A stretch of DNA of 64,000 nucleotides from Sphingobium sp. YR768. Its GTDB lineage: Bacteria; Pseudomonadota; Alphaproteobacteria; Sphingomonadales; Sphingomonadaceae. The DNA lies in NCBI RefSeq assembly GCF_900111125.1, contig NZ_FOGE01000007.1, positions 124,001 to 188,000 of the forward strand. Reading direction: 5' to 3'. The notes under the pieces are model-generated. The model saw nothing but the letters and a program-made list of their open reading frames with translations. It was not told where the DNA came from and did not search any database. The first letter of the stretch is position 1. The number at the start of each line of letters is the position of its first letter. This document shows, in pieces, positions 9,049-17,493 of the stretch. A program made the position numbers and the translations under genes.

Positions 9049-9235
9049 CCACTCGATATGGTAATGCTCAATCTCCGCACGCCATCAAGGCGATTAGCCG
9101 CGAGGAAGCATATCCATACTCCATGCGTGAAACACCCCGCGGTCGCTAACAGCCGGAAACTGTTCCTATAACCCTTCGATTATGGATTTTTAGATCGCCG
9201 CGACTTGCGCGACGAATGCGGCTTCGGTACCATCA

Positions 9236-9252
9236 CTTCGCTTCATGACATC
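9236..9252 (+). promoter_or_regulatory. Repeated upstream element, copy 1
   Basis: CTTCGCTTCATGACATC lies 32 bases before the start of the coupling-protein operon. A copy with one difference (CTTTGCTTCATGACATC) lies 28 bases before the operon start at 15841, in the same orientation. It contains the palindrome TCATGA. I read it as a shared promoter or operator element of the island. Apart from this element, 9049-9284 shows nothing I recognise. Confidence 0.45.
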
Positions 9253-9284
9253 TGCGAAGGTCCCCGGACAGGGAGACCCTTCGC

Positions 9285-9584
9285 TTGCCCAAGGTCAATT
9301 TTCGCCTCGATGGTACGCTGTACGCAGCGTTGACGCGGCGTGCGCGCGGTGCGAACCTCTCTTTGTCGGGCTTCATCCGCCAGCTGCTTGAGCAGGCGGT
9401 CGATGAACGCAAGCGCTACGTCTTCTCCTCGCAGGATGAGATCCTCGCCACCTCGATCCAGATCCTCTCGATCGTCGCGACGTCCGTCGGCCAGCAGTCT
9501 CCCAAGGCGCTCGAGCAGGGAATGGCCCAAGCCCGCGCCATTCTCGCCGAACGCGGTCTGCTTGGCGGGGAGGATGCCCTATGA
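9285..9584 (+). CDS. Small ribbon-helix-helix-like mobilization accessory protein
   Basis: This protein has 99 residues. The start MPKVNFRLDGTLYAALTRRA followed by LSLSGFIRQLLEQAV is typical of a short beta strand plus two helices, as in ribbon-helix-helix DNA-binding proteins. The C-terminal half is helical. The start codon is TTG with GGGAG nine bases upstream. It overlaps the coupling-protein gene by ATGA. Small proteins of this kind precede traD in MobF-type mobilization regions and help assemble the relaxosome at the transfer origin. No origin was located, though the 236-base region upstream is the obvious place for one. Confidence 0.68.
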   Translation: MPKVNFRLDGTLYAALTRRARGANLSLSGFIRQLLEQAVDERKRYVFSSQDEILATSIQILSIVATSVGQQSPKALEQGMAQARAILAERGLLGGEDAL

Positions 9585-11671
9585 GCATCTTCCGCAACGA
9601 TATGCTGGGTTCCTGGACGCGCGGCGGCCAGGCGATCGTCCACAACGTCCGCATGACCACGCAGGTCTTCTACCAGACCATATTAGCCGGCTTCATCATC
9701 TGGATCATCGGCACAGTCTGGTATGCGTTCGAGAAATCGAGCGAATATGAGCGTTTCGTTCTGCTCAAGCTGGCCGAAGCGACCATCAAGGTCGATGCGG
9801 CCGGCGGAACCAATGACCCAGTACAGTTTCGCACCCCGGAAGGGCAGGATTACTGGACTTCGGCGGACTGGCTGGTCGCCTCGGCGCTGGCGAACAAGAC
9901 CCTGCGGTCTTTCGAGGGCTATCTGCTACACGGGGCGCTGATTGCGGGGCTGTTCACTGCTGTCATGCTCGGCTGGGCTTGGTTCTATTTCACGCGGACG
10001 GGCAGGGGGCTGGGCTCCAACGAATATTTGCGAGGCGCGCGCTTCGGCACGATCCGCCAGGTCCGACGTGCGCTGTGGGGCCAGAAAAAGGGGCCCCTCG
10101 TCATCGGGCCCGTTCCCGTTCCCGAAGCCTTCGAGCCCGAGCATATCCTGCTGTGCGGCGCTCCGGGTACCGGCAAGACCAACCTCATCGTTGGCATGCT
10201 CGAGGGTATCCGTAAATCAGGTCGTCGCGCGATCGTCTATGACACCGCCGGTACCTTCGTCGAGAAATTCTATCGGCAGGGCACCGACATGCTGCTCAAC
10301 CCGCTCGATCAACGCACGGCGCGCTGGTCGCCCTGGGTCGATGTACCCTGCGACTACCATTATGATCAAATTGCCGAGTCGACGATCCCAGACAAGCATG
10401 GCGATCCTTTCTGGGCCAAGGCGGCGCGGGGCACCCTGGTCGCGGTCATGCGCAAACTCGCGCGCCAGAAGCACACCTATGTCTCGGTCCTGCTGGACCG
10501 GCTGTTGCGCTCGAAGCTCAAGGATCTGGCTGCCTTCGTGACCGGCACCGATGCCGCCGCCTTCATCAGCACCGAGGGTGAACGCACGTCCGCCGGCATT
10601 CAGGCCGAACTCGCCTCGGTGATGCGCAGCTTCGGCTATCTCCATGATACCGAGGACGGCTTCTCGATCCGGGACTGGGTGGAGAAGGGTGAAGAGGGCA
10701 GTTGGCTTTTTATCACCGTGAAAGCCGATCAGCTACCCTCGCTCCGCCCTTTGATCACCGTCTGGCTCGACATCGCGATCAGCGCGATCATGAGCCTGAC
10801 GCCCGATCGCGACCGGCGGCTTTATTGCGTGATCGACGAGTTGCCGACGCTGCAGAAGCTGCCGTCGCTCTCGGACTTCCTTGCGCGGGCCCGCAAATAT
10901 GGCGGATGCGGTATATTGGGTTTCCAGTCCTATCCCCAGCTCAAGGCCACCTACGGCAAGGAAGATGCTGCGGCGATCACCGGCTATTGCTCGACCTGGG
11001 TGGCGCTGCGGGCGAATGACACGGATACCGCAGAGCATGTCTCGATCAACCTTGGTCAGGTCGAGCAAGTCGAGGCCAATGAGGGCATGTCCTATGGCGT
11101 CAACGACATGCGCGACGGCGTCAATCTGTCGCGCATGCAGGTGACCCGGCCTCTGGTCATGCCGACCGAGGTCACCAATCTGCCCAATCTGATCGGCTTC
11201 CTGCGCTTCGGCCGCAATCTTCCCGTGGTGCGGTTTGAAAGCCGGTTCAACGACATTCCCTCGCTGGGAGAAGCCTTTTCCGAGCGCACTGATCCGCCCG
11301 TCCAGATCGACAAGGCACAAGCTCTCGTTCGCATTGCCCACGCCGAATCGCGTGTCCGTGAAGCCATGGAGCGCGAGGCCGCGCAGACTCAGCCAACTCC
11401 CAACGCGGTGGACACGCCATCCAGGAAACCCCGGCCATCTCCTGATGCACCGGCGGCCCCACCTCCACAGCCGGATCTGTTCAGCCCTCCGGCACCCGAT
11501 ATCGATCCGCAGCGGGTCGAGGACATCTTGCTGAATGAAGAGCATGCCGAGCTCCCGGCTCCCGCGCGAACCCTGTGGACCATCCTTGCCGGCAAGCAGG
11601 GGGAGATTCGCTCGGACCTTGTTCAGCACGGCCGTGAAGACGGCCCGCGCGAACCGGCGAGGCCGGCATGA
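9581..11671 (+). CDS. traD: Type IV coupling protein, TraD/VirD4 family
   Basis: This ATPase docks the relaxase-DNA complex to a conjugation channel. It has 696 residues, with two membrane helices near the N-terminus (residues about 30-50 and 108-130), Walker A GAPGTGKT near residue 193, Walker B LYCVIDELPTL near residue 414, and a conserved LGFQSYPQLKATYG region. The proline-rich tail resembles other coupling proteins. It overlaps its neighbours on both sides by ATGA (9581-9584 and 11668-11671), forming one transfer operon with the relaxase. No other conjugation channel genes are in the window, so transfer would need a channel encoded elsewhere. Confidence 0.9.
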   Translation: MSIFRNDMLGSWTRGGQAIVHNVRMTTQVFYQTILAGFIIWIIGTVWYAFEKSSEYERFVLLKLAEATIKVDAAGGTNDPVQFRTPEGQDYWTSADWLVASALANKTLRSFEGYLLHGALIAGLFTAVMLGWAWFYFTRTGRGLGSNEYLRGARFGTIRQVRRALWGQKKGPLVIGPVPVPEAFEPEHILLCGAPGTGKTNLIVGMLEGIRKSGRRAIVYDTAGTFVEKFYRQGTDMLLNPLDQRTARWSPWVDVPCDYHYDQIAESTIPDKHGDPFWAKAARGTLVAVMRKLARQKHTYVSVLLDRLLRSKLKDLAAFVTGTDAAAFISTEGERTSAGIQAELASVMRSFGYLHDTEDGFSIRDWVEKGEEGSWLFITVKADQLPSLRPLITVWLDIAISAIMSLTPDRDRRLYCVIDELPTLQKLPSLSDFLARARKYGGCGILGFQSYPQLKATYGKEDAAAITGYCSTWVALRANDTDTAEHVSINLGQVEQVEANEGMSYGVNDMRDGVNLSRMQVTRPLVMPTEVTNLPNLIGFLRFGRNLPVVRFESRFNDIPSLGEAFSERTDPPVQIDKAQALVRIAHAESRVREAMEREAAQTQPTPNAVDTPSRKPRPSPDAPAAPPPQPDLFSPPAPDIDPQRVEDILLNEEHAELPAPARTLWTILAGKQGEIRSDLVQHGREDGPREPARPA

Positions 11672-14622
11672 TCCAGCCTCAGCGCCTCCATGGTCAGCCT
11701 GCCAACATTGCCCGCTATTATACGGTGGGCGATTATTACACCAAGGGTGGGAACGAGCCCTCGGAATGGGCCGGCAAGCTCGCGGACGATCTTGGGCTGT
11801 CAGGCGCGGTCGACCCGAAAGTCTTCCGGCCGCTTCTCGCGGGCAAGGTCGGCGGCCAGCAGCTTGGCCGTTACCGAGGCGACGGGCAGCTACAACATCA
11901 TCCCGGCTGGGACTTTGCGGTCAATGCGCCCAAGTCGGTGTCGATCATGGCGCTGGTGGCGGGCGACGAGCGCGTGCTTGCGGCCCATGAGGGCGCGGTG
12001 ACCGCCGCCATCTCCTATCTGGAGGAGCAGGCGCAACTGCGCCGCCGTGACGAAGGCAAGATCGTGCACGAAACCACCGGTCGCATCCTCGTCGCGCGCT
12101 TCACCGAACATGGCAGCCGGGAACTCGATCCCCATCTCCATACTCATCTGGTCGTCCTCAACATGACCAACCGCCAAGCCGGCGATCCCATGGCGAGCCT
12201 GGAAAGCCGGGTCATGTATGGCGAGCAGCGCGTGGCCGGCCAGATATATCGCAATGCGCTGGCCTTTACTTTGCGCGAGGCAGGCTATGAGATCGACACA
12301 GATCCACGGTCAGGGCTCTTTGAAATTCGCGGTGTGCCCGGGGATCTCATCGCGCAATTCTCGCAGCGCGCCGAGGCGATCGAGGAACATGCCCGCCAGC
12401 ATGAGCTGGTCGGGCAGAAGGCGCAGCGGGCCTCCTTCTATGCCACGCGCAAGGCCAAGGTGAAGATCGGCAAGGAGGAACTTGTCGCGCGGTGGCACCG
12501 GCGCACAGGACCCCGCCTCGAGCCGCTTCACCTGATCGCCACAGCGACGCAGGAGCGAAAGGACATGCACCTGCCACCCACCGAACGGGAGGCATCGCGC
12601 GCGGCGCTGTTCGGCCTGCGGCAGTTGGAGACCACGGAAGCAGTCAACAATCTCGGCGATATCCTGCGCACAGGGCTCGCCGCTCATGTCGGCGAAGTCC
12701 GGCTCAAGGATATCCGTCCCCGCATCGAAAGCCACGAACTCGTCCGCAAGCTGCTCCCCACTCATGAGCAGACCGGGGACAAGGTTCTGACCCGCGGGCG
12801 CACCAGCCGCAAAACCTGGCGGCTGGAATTGGCGCTCACCCAGCATATCGCGCTGGGGCTGGGCGATACCCGCCCGATCGCCTCAAGCGATCGACTGCTC
12901 GCTATCCTCGAACGAACCGGCCTCAACAAGCAGCAACAGAATGCCCTTGTCGAGACGGCGTTGACCCGCGATCGCGTCACCGCCATCCACGGTGTGGCGG
13001 GCTCCGGCAAATCGACCCTGGTCCGCGTGCTGGTCGAAGCGGCTGAGCCCGGCACGACCTTGATCGCCCTGGCGCCTACATCTTCAGCGGCAGCCGAACT
13101 GGGCAAGAAGGCCGACATAGCGTCCTTCACCGTTGCCGGTTTTGTCGCGCGAGGCGGGCAGGGGATCACCGACCGCCATGTGCTGGTCCTCGACGAGGCA
13201 GGGCAACTGGGTAACCGTCAGGCCCAGCGGCTGCTTGAGATCAGCAGGACGACCGGGGCACGGTTGCTCTTCCTGGGCGATGAGAAACAGACCGGTGCCA
13301 TCGAGCAGGGTAAGCCGTTCTGGTTGATGCGCAAACTGGGCCTGCCGACGGTCGAACTCACCGAGGCCGTGCGTCAGGAAACCAGATCGATCAAGGCTGC
13401 GGTGACGGAGGCGCGAGCCGGTAACTTCGCGCAAGCGCTTTCCAAACTCGATAGCGTCAGCACCGTGACCGACAATGAGAAGATGGCCGAGCAGGTCGTC
13501 CATGCCTGGGTGCGGCTCAAACCTGATTCGCGGGACGGTACCAACATCCTCGTTCTCGACAATGCGACGCGCCTGATCGTCAACAGCAAGATTCGCGATG
13601 CGCTGAAAGACGAGAATGGTCTCGCCGCCGAAGACAGCCGCCTGTCTATCCTGGCCCCGGCCGGCCTGACGGACGTCGAGAAGCATATGGCGCGTTTCTA
13701 TAGCTCTGGTCAGGTCGTGCGCTTCGACCGCGATATCGTGGGTCTCGGCGTCGCCCGCAATGTCGGCTATCGCGTCGCCGGATTGGGGCGTGAGCCCAAT
13801 GGCCGGCAGGTCGTGCGCCTGATCGATGAGCAGGGACGCACGATCCGCTGGGATCCGCAGACCACCAGGGCCCGGCATATCAACATATTCAATCCTGAGG
13901 ATCGCGACCTTGCCGAGGGAGATCGTATCCAGTGGCGTCTCGTCAACCGTGACCTCGATCTGCGCAATGCCGAGCGTGGGACCGTGGCTCAACTGGAAGG
14001 GGCGCTGGCAACGATCCGCTGGGATCGGGACGGGCGCGTACAGAAGGTCGATCTCTCCGAGCACAGGACCTGGGATCATGGCTATACCGAGACCGTCTAT
14101 TCCGCCCAGTCCAAAACCTATCCGCGCGTCTTCGTGCTGGCGCCGGTCGAATCGCCGCTCGTCAATGCCCAGAATTTCTACACCGCCATCACCCGTGCGG
14201 CCTTCGGCGCCAGGTTTTGGACCAACGATGTCAAGGCGTTGATCGCAAAGCTCGAGCGGCAGTCCGGCGAGAAAACATCCTCGTCTGAAGGACTGGGCCG
14301 GCTGAAGGCAGACCGCGTCGATGCTCTCTCGAGCCGCCGCGGTGAGCATCTGGCCAACCTCAGGGCCGAACAGGAGCAATTGCGCGCGGAGCGCCGTGAT
14401 CAAATGCTCGAACGGCAACTCGATCGCCGGCAGCGTCCGCCGCGCGGCGCCGCCGAACATCTCGCCGAGGGCGCGCGCAGCGTCGCGCAGGTCCTCGATC
14501 GCATTCTCGAGGGCATTCTCGACCGCGCTCGTACTAATCGCGACGCATCGGACAATCAGCCGGCGCGGCCGGCGCCATCTCCTGTCCATCACCCCGAGCC
14601 CTCTCGTGGTCCCGAGCGATAA
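11668..14622 (+). CDS. MobF-family conjugative relaxase-helicase (TraA/TrwC-like)
   Basis: This protein of 984 residues nicks DNA at a transfer origin and unwinds it. The N-terminal TrwC relaxase domain has paired tyrosines (IARYYTVGDYYTKGG near residue 15-27) and the three-histidine metal motif DPHLHTHLVVLN near residues 154-165. The C-terminal half is a RecD/TraI-like helicase with Walker A GVAGSGKST near residue 443 and Walker B VLVLDEAGQ near residue 506. The last 120 residues are charged and probably coiled. Length and domain order fit intact MobF relaxases. It overlaps traD by ATGA and is not frameshifted, unlike several neighbours. Confidence 0.93.
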   Translation: MIQPQRLHGQPANIARYYTVGDYYTKGGNEPSEWAGKLADDLGLSGAVDPKVFRPLLAGKVGGQQLGRYRGDGQLQHHPGWDFAVNAPKSVSIMALVAGDERVLAAHEGAVTAAISYLEEQAQLRRRDEGKIVHETTGRILVARFTEHGSRELDPHLHTHLVVLNMTNRQAGDPMASLESRVMYGEQRVAGQIYRNALAFTLREAGYEIDTDPRSGLFEIRGVPGDLIAQFSQRAEAIEEHARQHELVGQKAQRASFYATRKAKVKIGKEELVARWHRRTGPRLEPLHLIATATQERKDMHLPPTEREASRAALFGLRQLETTEAVNNLGDILRTGLAAHVGEVRLKDIRPRIESHELVRKLLPTHEQTGDKVLTRGRTSRKTWRLELALTQHIALGLGDTRPIASSDRLLAILERTGLNKQQQNALVETALTRDRVTAIHGVAGSGKSTLVRVLVEAAEPGTTLIALAPTSSAAAELGKKADIASFTVAGFVARGGQGITDRHVLVLDEAGQLGNRQAQRLLEISRTTGARLLFLGDEKQTGAIEQGKPFWLMRKLGLPTVELTEAVRQETRSIKAAVTEARAGNFAQALSKLDSVSTVTDNEKMAEQVVHAWVRLKPDSRDGTNILVLDNATRLIVNSKIRDALKDENGLAAEDSRLSILAPAGLTDVEKHMARFYSSGQVVRFDRDIVGLGVARNVGYRVAGLGREPNGRQVVRLIDEQGRTIRWDPQTTRARHINIFNPEDRDLAEGDRIQWRLVNRDLDLRNAERGTVAQLEGALATIRWDRDGRVQKVDLSEHRTWDHGYTETVYSAQSKTYPRVFVLAPVESPLVNAQNFYTAITRAAFGARFWTNDVKALIAKLERQSGEKTSSSEGLGRLKADRVDALSSRRGEHLANLRAEQEQLRAERRDQMLERQLDRRQRPPRGAAEHLAEGARSVAQVLDRILEGILDRARTNRDASDNQPARPAPSPVHHPEPSRGPER

Positions 14623-14633
14623 GGTTGCCTCTC

Positions 14634-15209
14634 ATGCTGTTTGCCCTATCCGCGGTCATGCTCATCATCCTGGCCTTCTTCGCCCATCGATTGCGGGTGC
14701 CGGTAAAGCATGGCTGGCGGCGGCGGCAGGCCAGGACCATGGCGGCTCAACTTCGCGGGCGGGACCGGTTGCAGCCGCCACAGCTTCTCTATGCCCGCTT
14801 GCGCGCCATGGACCTGCTCGCATTCGAGGAGCTGTTGCTCGAAAGTTTCGAGCCCCGTGGTTACAAGGTCATTCGCAACCGCCGTTACACGGGCGATGGC
14901 GGGATCGACGGACAGGTCGTCATCGATGGCGCCATCTGGTTGATCCAGGCCAAGCGCTATGCCGATACGATCCGGCCGGAACATGTCTCGGCTTTCGAGG
15001 CGCTCTGTCGCGCGAGAGGGAAGCGCGGCCTTTTCATCCATACTGGGCGGACTGGGCCGCAAAGTCGGGCCGTCGTCGCTCACGGCAGCACTATCGAAAT
15101 CCTTGCCGGGCGCGCGTTGCTGGCCTTGCTGACGGATGGGCCGTTCCCGGACCTCAGCGGCACGAGACTTCATGCTCGATCGGTGTCGGTGGGGATGACG
15201 GGTCAATGA
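14634..15209 (+). CDS. Membrane-anchored Mrr-like restriction endonuclease protein
   Basis: This protein has 191 residues. It starts with one membrane helix (MLFALSAVMLIILAFFA). An Mrr_cat-type nuclease fold follows: FEELLLESFEPRGYKV, then GDGGIDGQVVIDGAIWLIQAK, giving the Asp...Gln-x-Lys catalytic pattern, and a later GLFIHTG. I choose ATG 14634 with AAGG nine bases upstream over a TTG at 14625. Homologous genes sit beside MobF relaxases in sphingomonad elements. The role may be DNA processing at the membrane or attack on foreign DNA; this is inference. Its stop overlaps the next start. Confidence 0.72.
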   Translation: MLFALSAVMLIILAFFAHRLRVPVKHGWRRRQARTMAAQLRGRDRLQPPQLLYARLRAMDLLAFEELLLESFEPRGYKVIRNRRYTGDGGIDGQVVIDGAIWLIQAKRYADTIRPEHVSAFEALCRARGKRGLFIHTGRTGPQSRAVVAHGSTIEILAGRALLALLTDGPFPDLSGTRLHARSVSVGMTGQ

Positions 15210-15712
15210 CGCGCTGCGTTCCCTATCTCATCTGCGCGCTGCTGTGGGCAGCGTTGATCGCACCATCCCCGGCGCAGGCCAGGACGCGCAATCCGGACGA
15301 CGAACGTCTGATAGGAGCGTGCATCCGACGCGCCTCGCTCGGCAGGCCCTGGCTCGAAAAGACGCTGTGGGGTTTGCGCGATCAGGAGGCAGGCTGGATC
15401 GGTGCCGAGGTTGCCAACACCAACGGCACCCATGATCTGGGGCCGTTGCAGATCAACAGTTGGTGGGTAGCGCGCATCGCAGCGCATATCGACCGACCGA
15501 AAACCCATGTGCACCATTGGCTCCGTTTTGATCCCTGTTTCAATGCCGAGGCCGCGCGGTGGGTATTTCTGTCCGCCCTGCGGACCACGGGAGACTATTG
15601 GAAGGCAGTCGGCGTCTACCACAGCCCGACGGCGTGGCGTCAGCGTAACTATACCGCCTCTGTGGCCGTGCACCTGAGCGCAAGGTTTGGGAACGATGTG
15701 TTTGTGCGCTGA
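15206..15712 (+). CDS. Lytic transglycosylase-like, VirB1/IagB type
   Basis: This is a secreted wall-cutting enzyme of 168 residues. It has a signal peptide ending APSPAQA near residue 24. An SLT-type domain follows, with the catalytic glutamate in LRDQEAGW and the supporting NTNGTHDLGPLQINSWW. Such enzymes open the peptidoglycan for conjugation channels. It starts at ATG 15206, overlapping the stop of the nuclease gene (ATGA), so it belongs to the transfer operon. Its presence hints that the ancestor had a complete transfer apparatus or uses a helper one. Confidence 0.8.
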   Translation: MTRCVPYLICALLWAALIAPSPAQARTRNPDDERLIGACIRRASLGRPWLEKTLWGLRDQEAGWIGAEVANTNGTHDLGPLQINSWWVARIAAHIDRPKTHVHHWLRFDPCFNAEAARWVFLSALRTTGDYWKAVGVYHSPTAWRQRNYTASVAVHLSARFGNDVFVR

Positions 15713-15795
15713 ACCTCCTCACGGCTCCGTGCAACTGAAATGAGAAAACCGATAGAGGACGGTCTTCAAGTTGCTCCAGACTATGATATTATTGG

Positions 15796-15812
15796 CTTTG
15801 CTTCATGACATC
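15796..15812 (+). promoter_or_regulatory. Repeated upstream element, copy 2
   Basis: CTTTGCTTCATGACATC differs at one of 17 positions from 9236-9252 and lies 28 bases before the start at 15841. The shared distance and orientation suggest a common regulator of the island's two operons. Confidence 0.45.
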
Positions 15813-15840
15813 GCGTGGGTGCTCCAGTGAGGAGCGCGCA

Positions 15841-16107
15841 ATGCGTTTTGCCATGTTTTGGTACTCGGGACCGCCTCTGGTCCTTCTGGCTGTTGCAGCC
15901 ACGATCCGTCGCCGCCTGGAGGCTGTGGCCCATGCACCAGCGGCGACCCTCGCCGGGATACGGCGCCTGCGGACGCAGCCAGGCGTAAAGTCAGCGCTCT
16001 CCAGCCGACTCGCCTGGGGAGGGAGGGGGGAGTGCGGCGGGCAGGGGACCACGAGTTGGGTCTGCGCCCTGCGGCCTTGGGTAGCGTGCTGTGGCCGGAC
16101 CGCGTAA
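15841..16107 (+). CDS. Possible small protein upstream of the integrase
   Basis: This is a frame of 88 codons starting MRFAMFWYSGPPLVLLAVAA, with GAGGAG seven bases upstream and one hydrophobic stretch at the start. Its end overlaps the next start by 17 bases. I do not recognise the product. The C-terminal part is Gly/Trp-rich and may be poorly conserved. The ribosome site and the operon-like overlap are the only support. Confidence 0.38.
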   Translation: MRFAMFWYSGPPLVLLAVAATIRRRLEAVAHAPAATLAGIRRLRTQPGVKSALSSRLAWGGRGECGGQGTTSWVCALRPWVACCGRTA

Positions 16108-16297
16108 ATCCTCACCACGACGCCCCAGTCTCGCCCAGGCCATCCGCATGGCCTGCGAGGGCGGACTGACGATCGTGCGTACCGAGATCCACCCCGATGG
16201 GCGGATCATCCTCGTGCATCTGGAAACGGAACCATCCGCGGTTTCGTCGACCCCGTTCGACGAATGGAAGGCGCGGCGCGATGCGCGTCAATCTTAA
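16091..16297 (+). CDS. Small conserved-type protein preceding the integrase
   Basis: This protein of 68 residues starts with GTG and reads PSLAQAIRMACEGGLTIVRT then a short beta-strand section and FDEWKARRDARQS at the end. Similar short proteins commonly sit directly before tyrosine integrases in alphaproteobacterial islands, where they may act as excision or integrase helpers; the function is unknown. Its last 17 bases overlap the integrase start, so translation is probably coupled. Confidence 0.62.
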   Translation: MAGPRKSSPRRPSLAQAIRMACEGGLTIVRTEIHPDGRIILVHLETEPSAVSSTPFDEWKARRDARQS

Positions 16298-17407
16298 AGG
16301 TGTCCACAGGTTTCGTAAGAAACTGGCGACGGGCCTGTACGCGACCTGCTATTACGCGTGGCGCGGGGGCCCCGCATCGAGGCCAAATTCGGCACGCCGG
16401 AATTTCACCAGGCTTATGTCGCGGCCCATGCGACGCGATCCAACAAGCCGATCGATACGTTCAACGCAGTGTTTCGGGCTTTCGAGCAATCCTCAGCCTA
16501 TACATCTCTCGCCGACCGAACCCGGAAGGACTATGCAAAGCATCTGCGGCACATCGAGACCGAATTCGGCGATTTTCCGGTCTCAGCCCTTGGCGATCGC
16601 CGTACCCGAGGTGAGTTCCTCGCCTGGCGAGACAGGGTTGGGAAAACTTCCGAGCGGACGGCGGACTACCGTTTCGCGATTCTCGCTCGTATCCTGGCAT
16701 GGGCCCTTGACCGGGGCCTTGTGACAGCCAATCCCTGCAAACGACCTGGCCGGCTTTATCGGGGCAGTCGCGCCGAATATATCTGGCGGGAAGGAGAGGA
16801 AGCTGCCTTCTATGCCAATGCGCCAGAGCATCTCCATCTCGCGCTCAAACTGGCGCTGTGGACTGGTCAGCGGCAGGGTGATCTCATCAAGCTCCCCTGG
16901 AAGGCCTATGACGGAACTCATATCCGGCTGGCGCAAAACAAGACGAGGAGCAAGGCCGCCAAACTGCAAGTGAATCGTGTCGTCATTCCCGTGGGGGCGC
17001 CACTCAAGGAATCGCTCGACACGCTCAAGGCCGGCTACGAGGCCGAGGGGAAGGAACTCCCGCGAACGATCCTCATAACGCTGCGGGGCAGCGAGTGGAC
17101 AAGTGACGGTTTCAGGACGTCCTGGCGCAAGGGGTGCATAAAAGCGGGGGTCGCCGGCCTGACCTTCCACGATCTGCGTGGTACCGTCGTGACCCGTCTG
17201 GCGATCGCGGGATGCACTGTCCCGCAGATCGCGACTATCACCGGACACAGCCTCAGGGACGTCGCGACGATCCTCGATGCGCACTATCTAGCGCGGGACT
17301 CAGGACTGGGAGAAGCGGCGATTTCAAAGCTCGAAACCAGCAGAAAATGTAAAACCAGCCGCCTCCGCGTCCGATTTGAAGCACCATCCAACGATGGCTA
17401 TTCGTAA
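16281..17407 (+). pseudogene. Tyrosine site-specific integrase, frameshifted near the N-terminus
   Basis: The natural start is ATG 16281 (MRVNLKGVHRFRKKLATGLY). This frame breaks in the run GGGGGCCCC at 16365-16373. Adding one C would give YAWRGGPRIEAKFGTPEFH and continue to the stop at 17407, about 375 residues in total. The catalytic domain is intact: Arg in LALWTGQRQGD, HDLRGT, GHS and the nucleophile Tyr in DAHYLAR. An alternative ATG at 16358 could give a protein lacking only the first 30 or so residues (the arm-binding beta strands). It is therefore either a sequencing error, a weakened integrase or a dead one. Confidence 0.75.
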
Positions 17408-17493
17408 GTAAATAGCTGACAAAAAGCTCTTTGGCCGATCTTGGAACTGCAACCAAGCGAGGCAGTACATCATGTCCGTTAGGTAGAAGAATT

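Larger units (their letters stand above)
6448..17407. mobile_element. Mobilizable genomic island (approximate limits)
   Basis: Relaxase, coupling protein, transglycosylase and terminal integrase define an integrative mobilizable element. No mating-channel genes are present. The right end is near the integrase stop. The left limit is uncertain and placed after the DUF2218 gene. I found no convincing flanking direct repeats and no tRNA gene at either side. Several genes on the left are damaged. Confidence 0.6.

Noticed and set aside
14321..15712. Single long frame spanning the relaxase end, nuclease and transglycosylase
   Set aside because: Only its last 168 codons make sense, as the transglycosylase from ATG 15206 with its own signal peptide. 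The earlier part is out of frame with two supported genes.
17408..17493. Possible tRNA or attachment site beside the integrase
   Set aside because: I looked for a cloverleaf and for a direct repeat shared with the region 6448-6700. Neither is visible. The island end therefore stays approximate.
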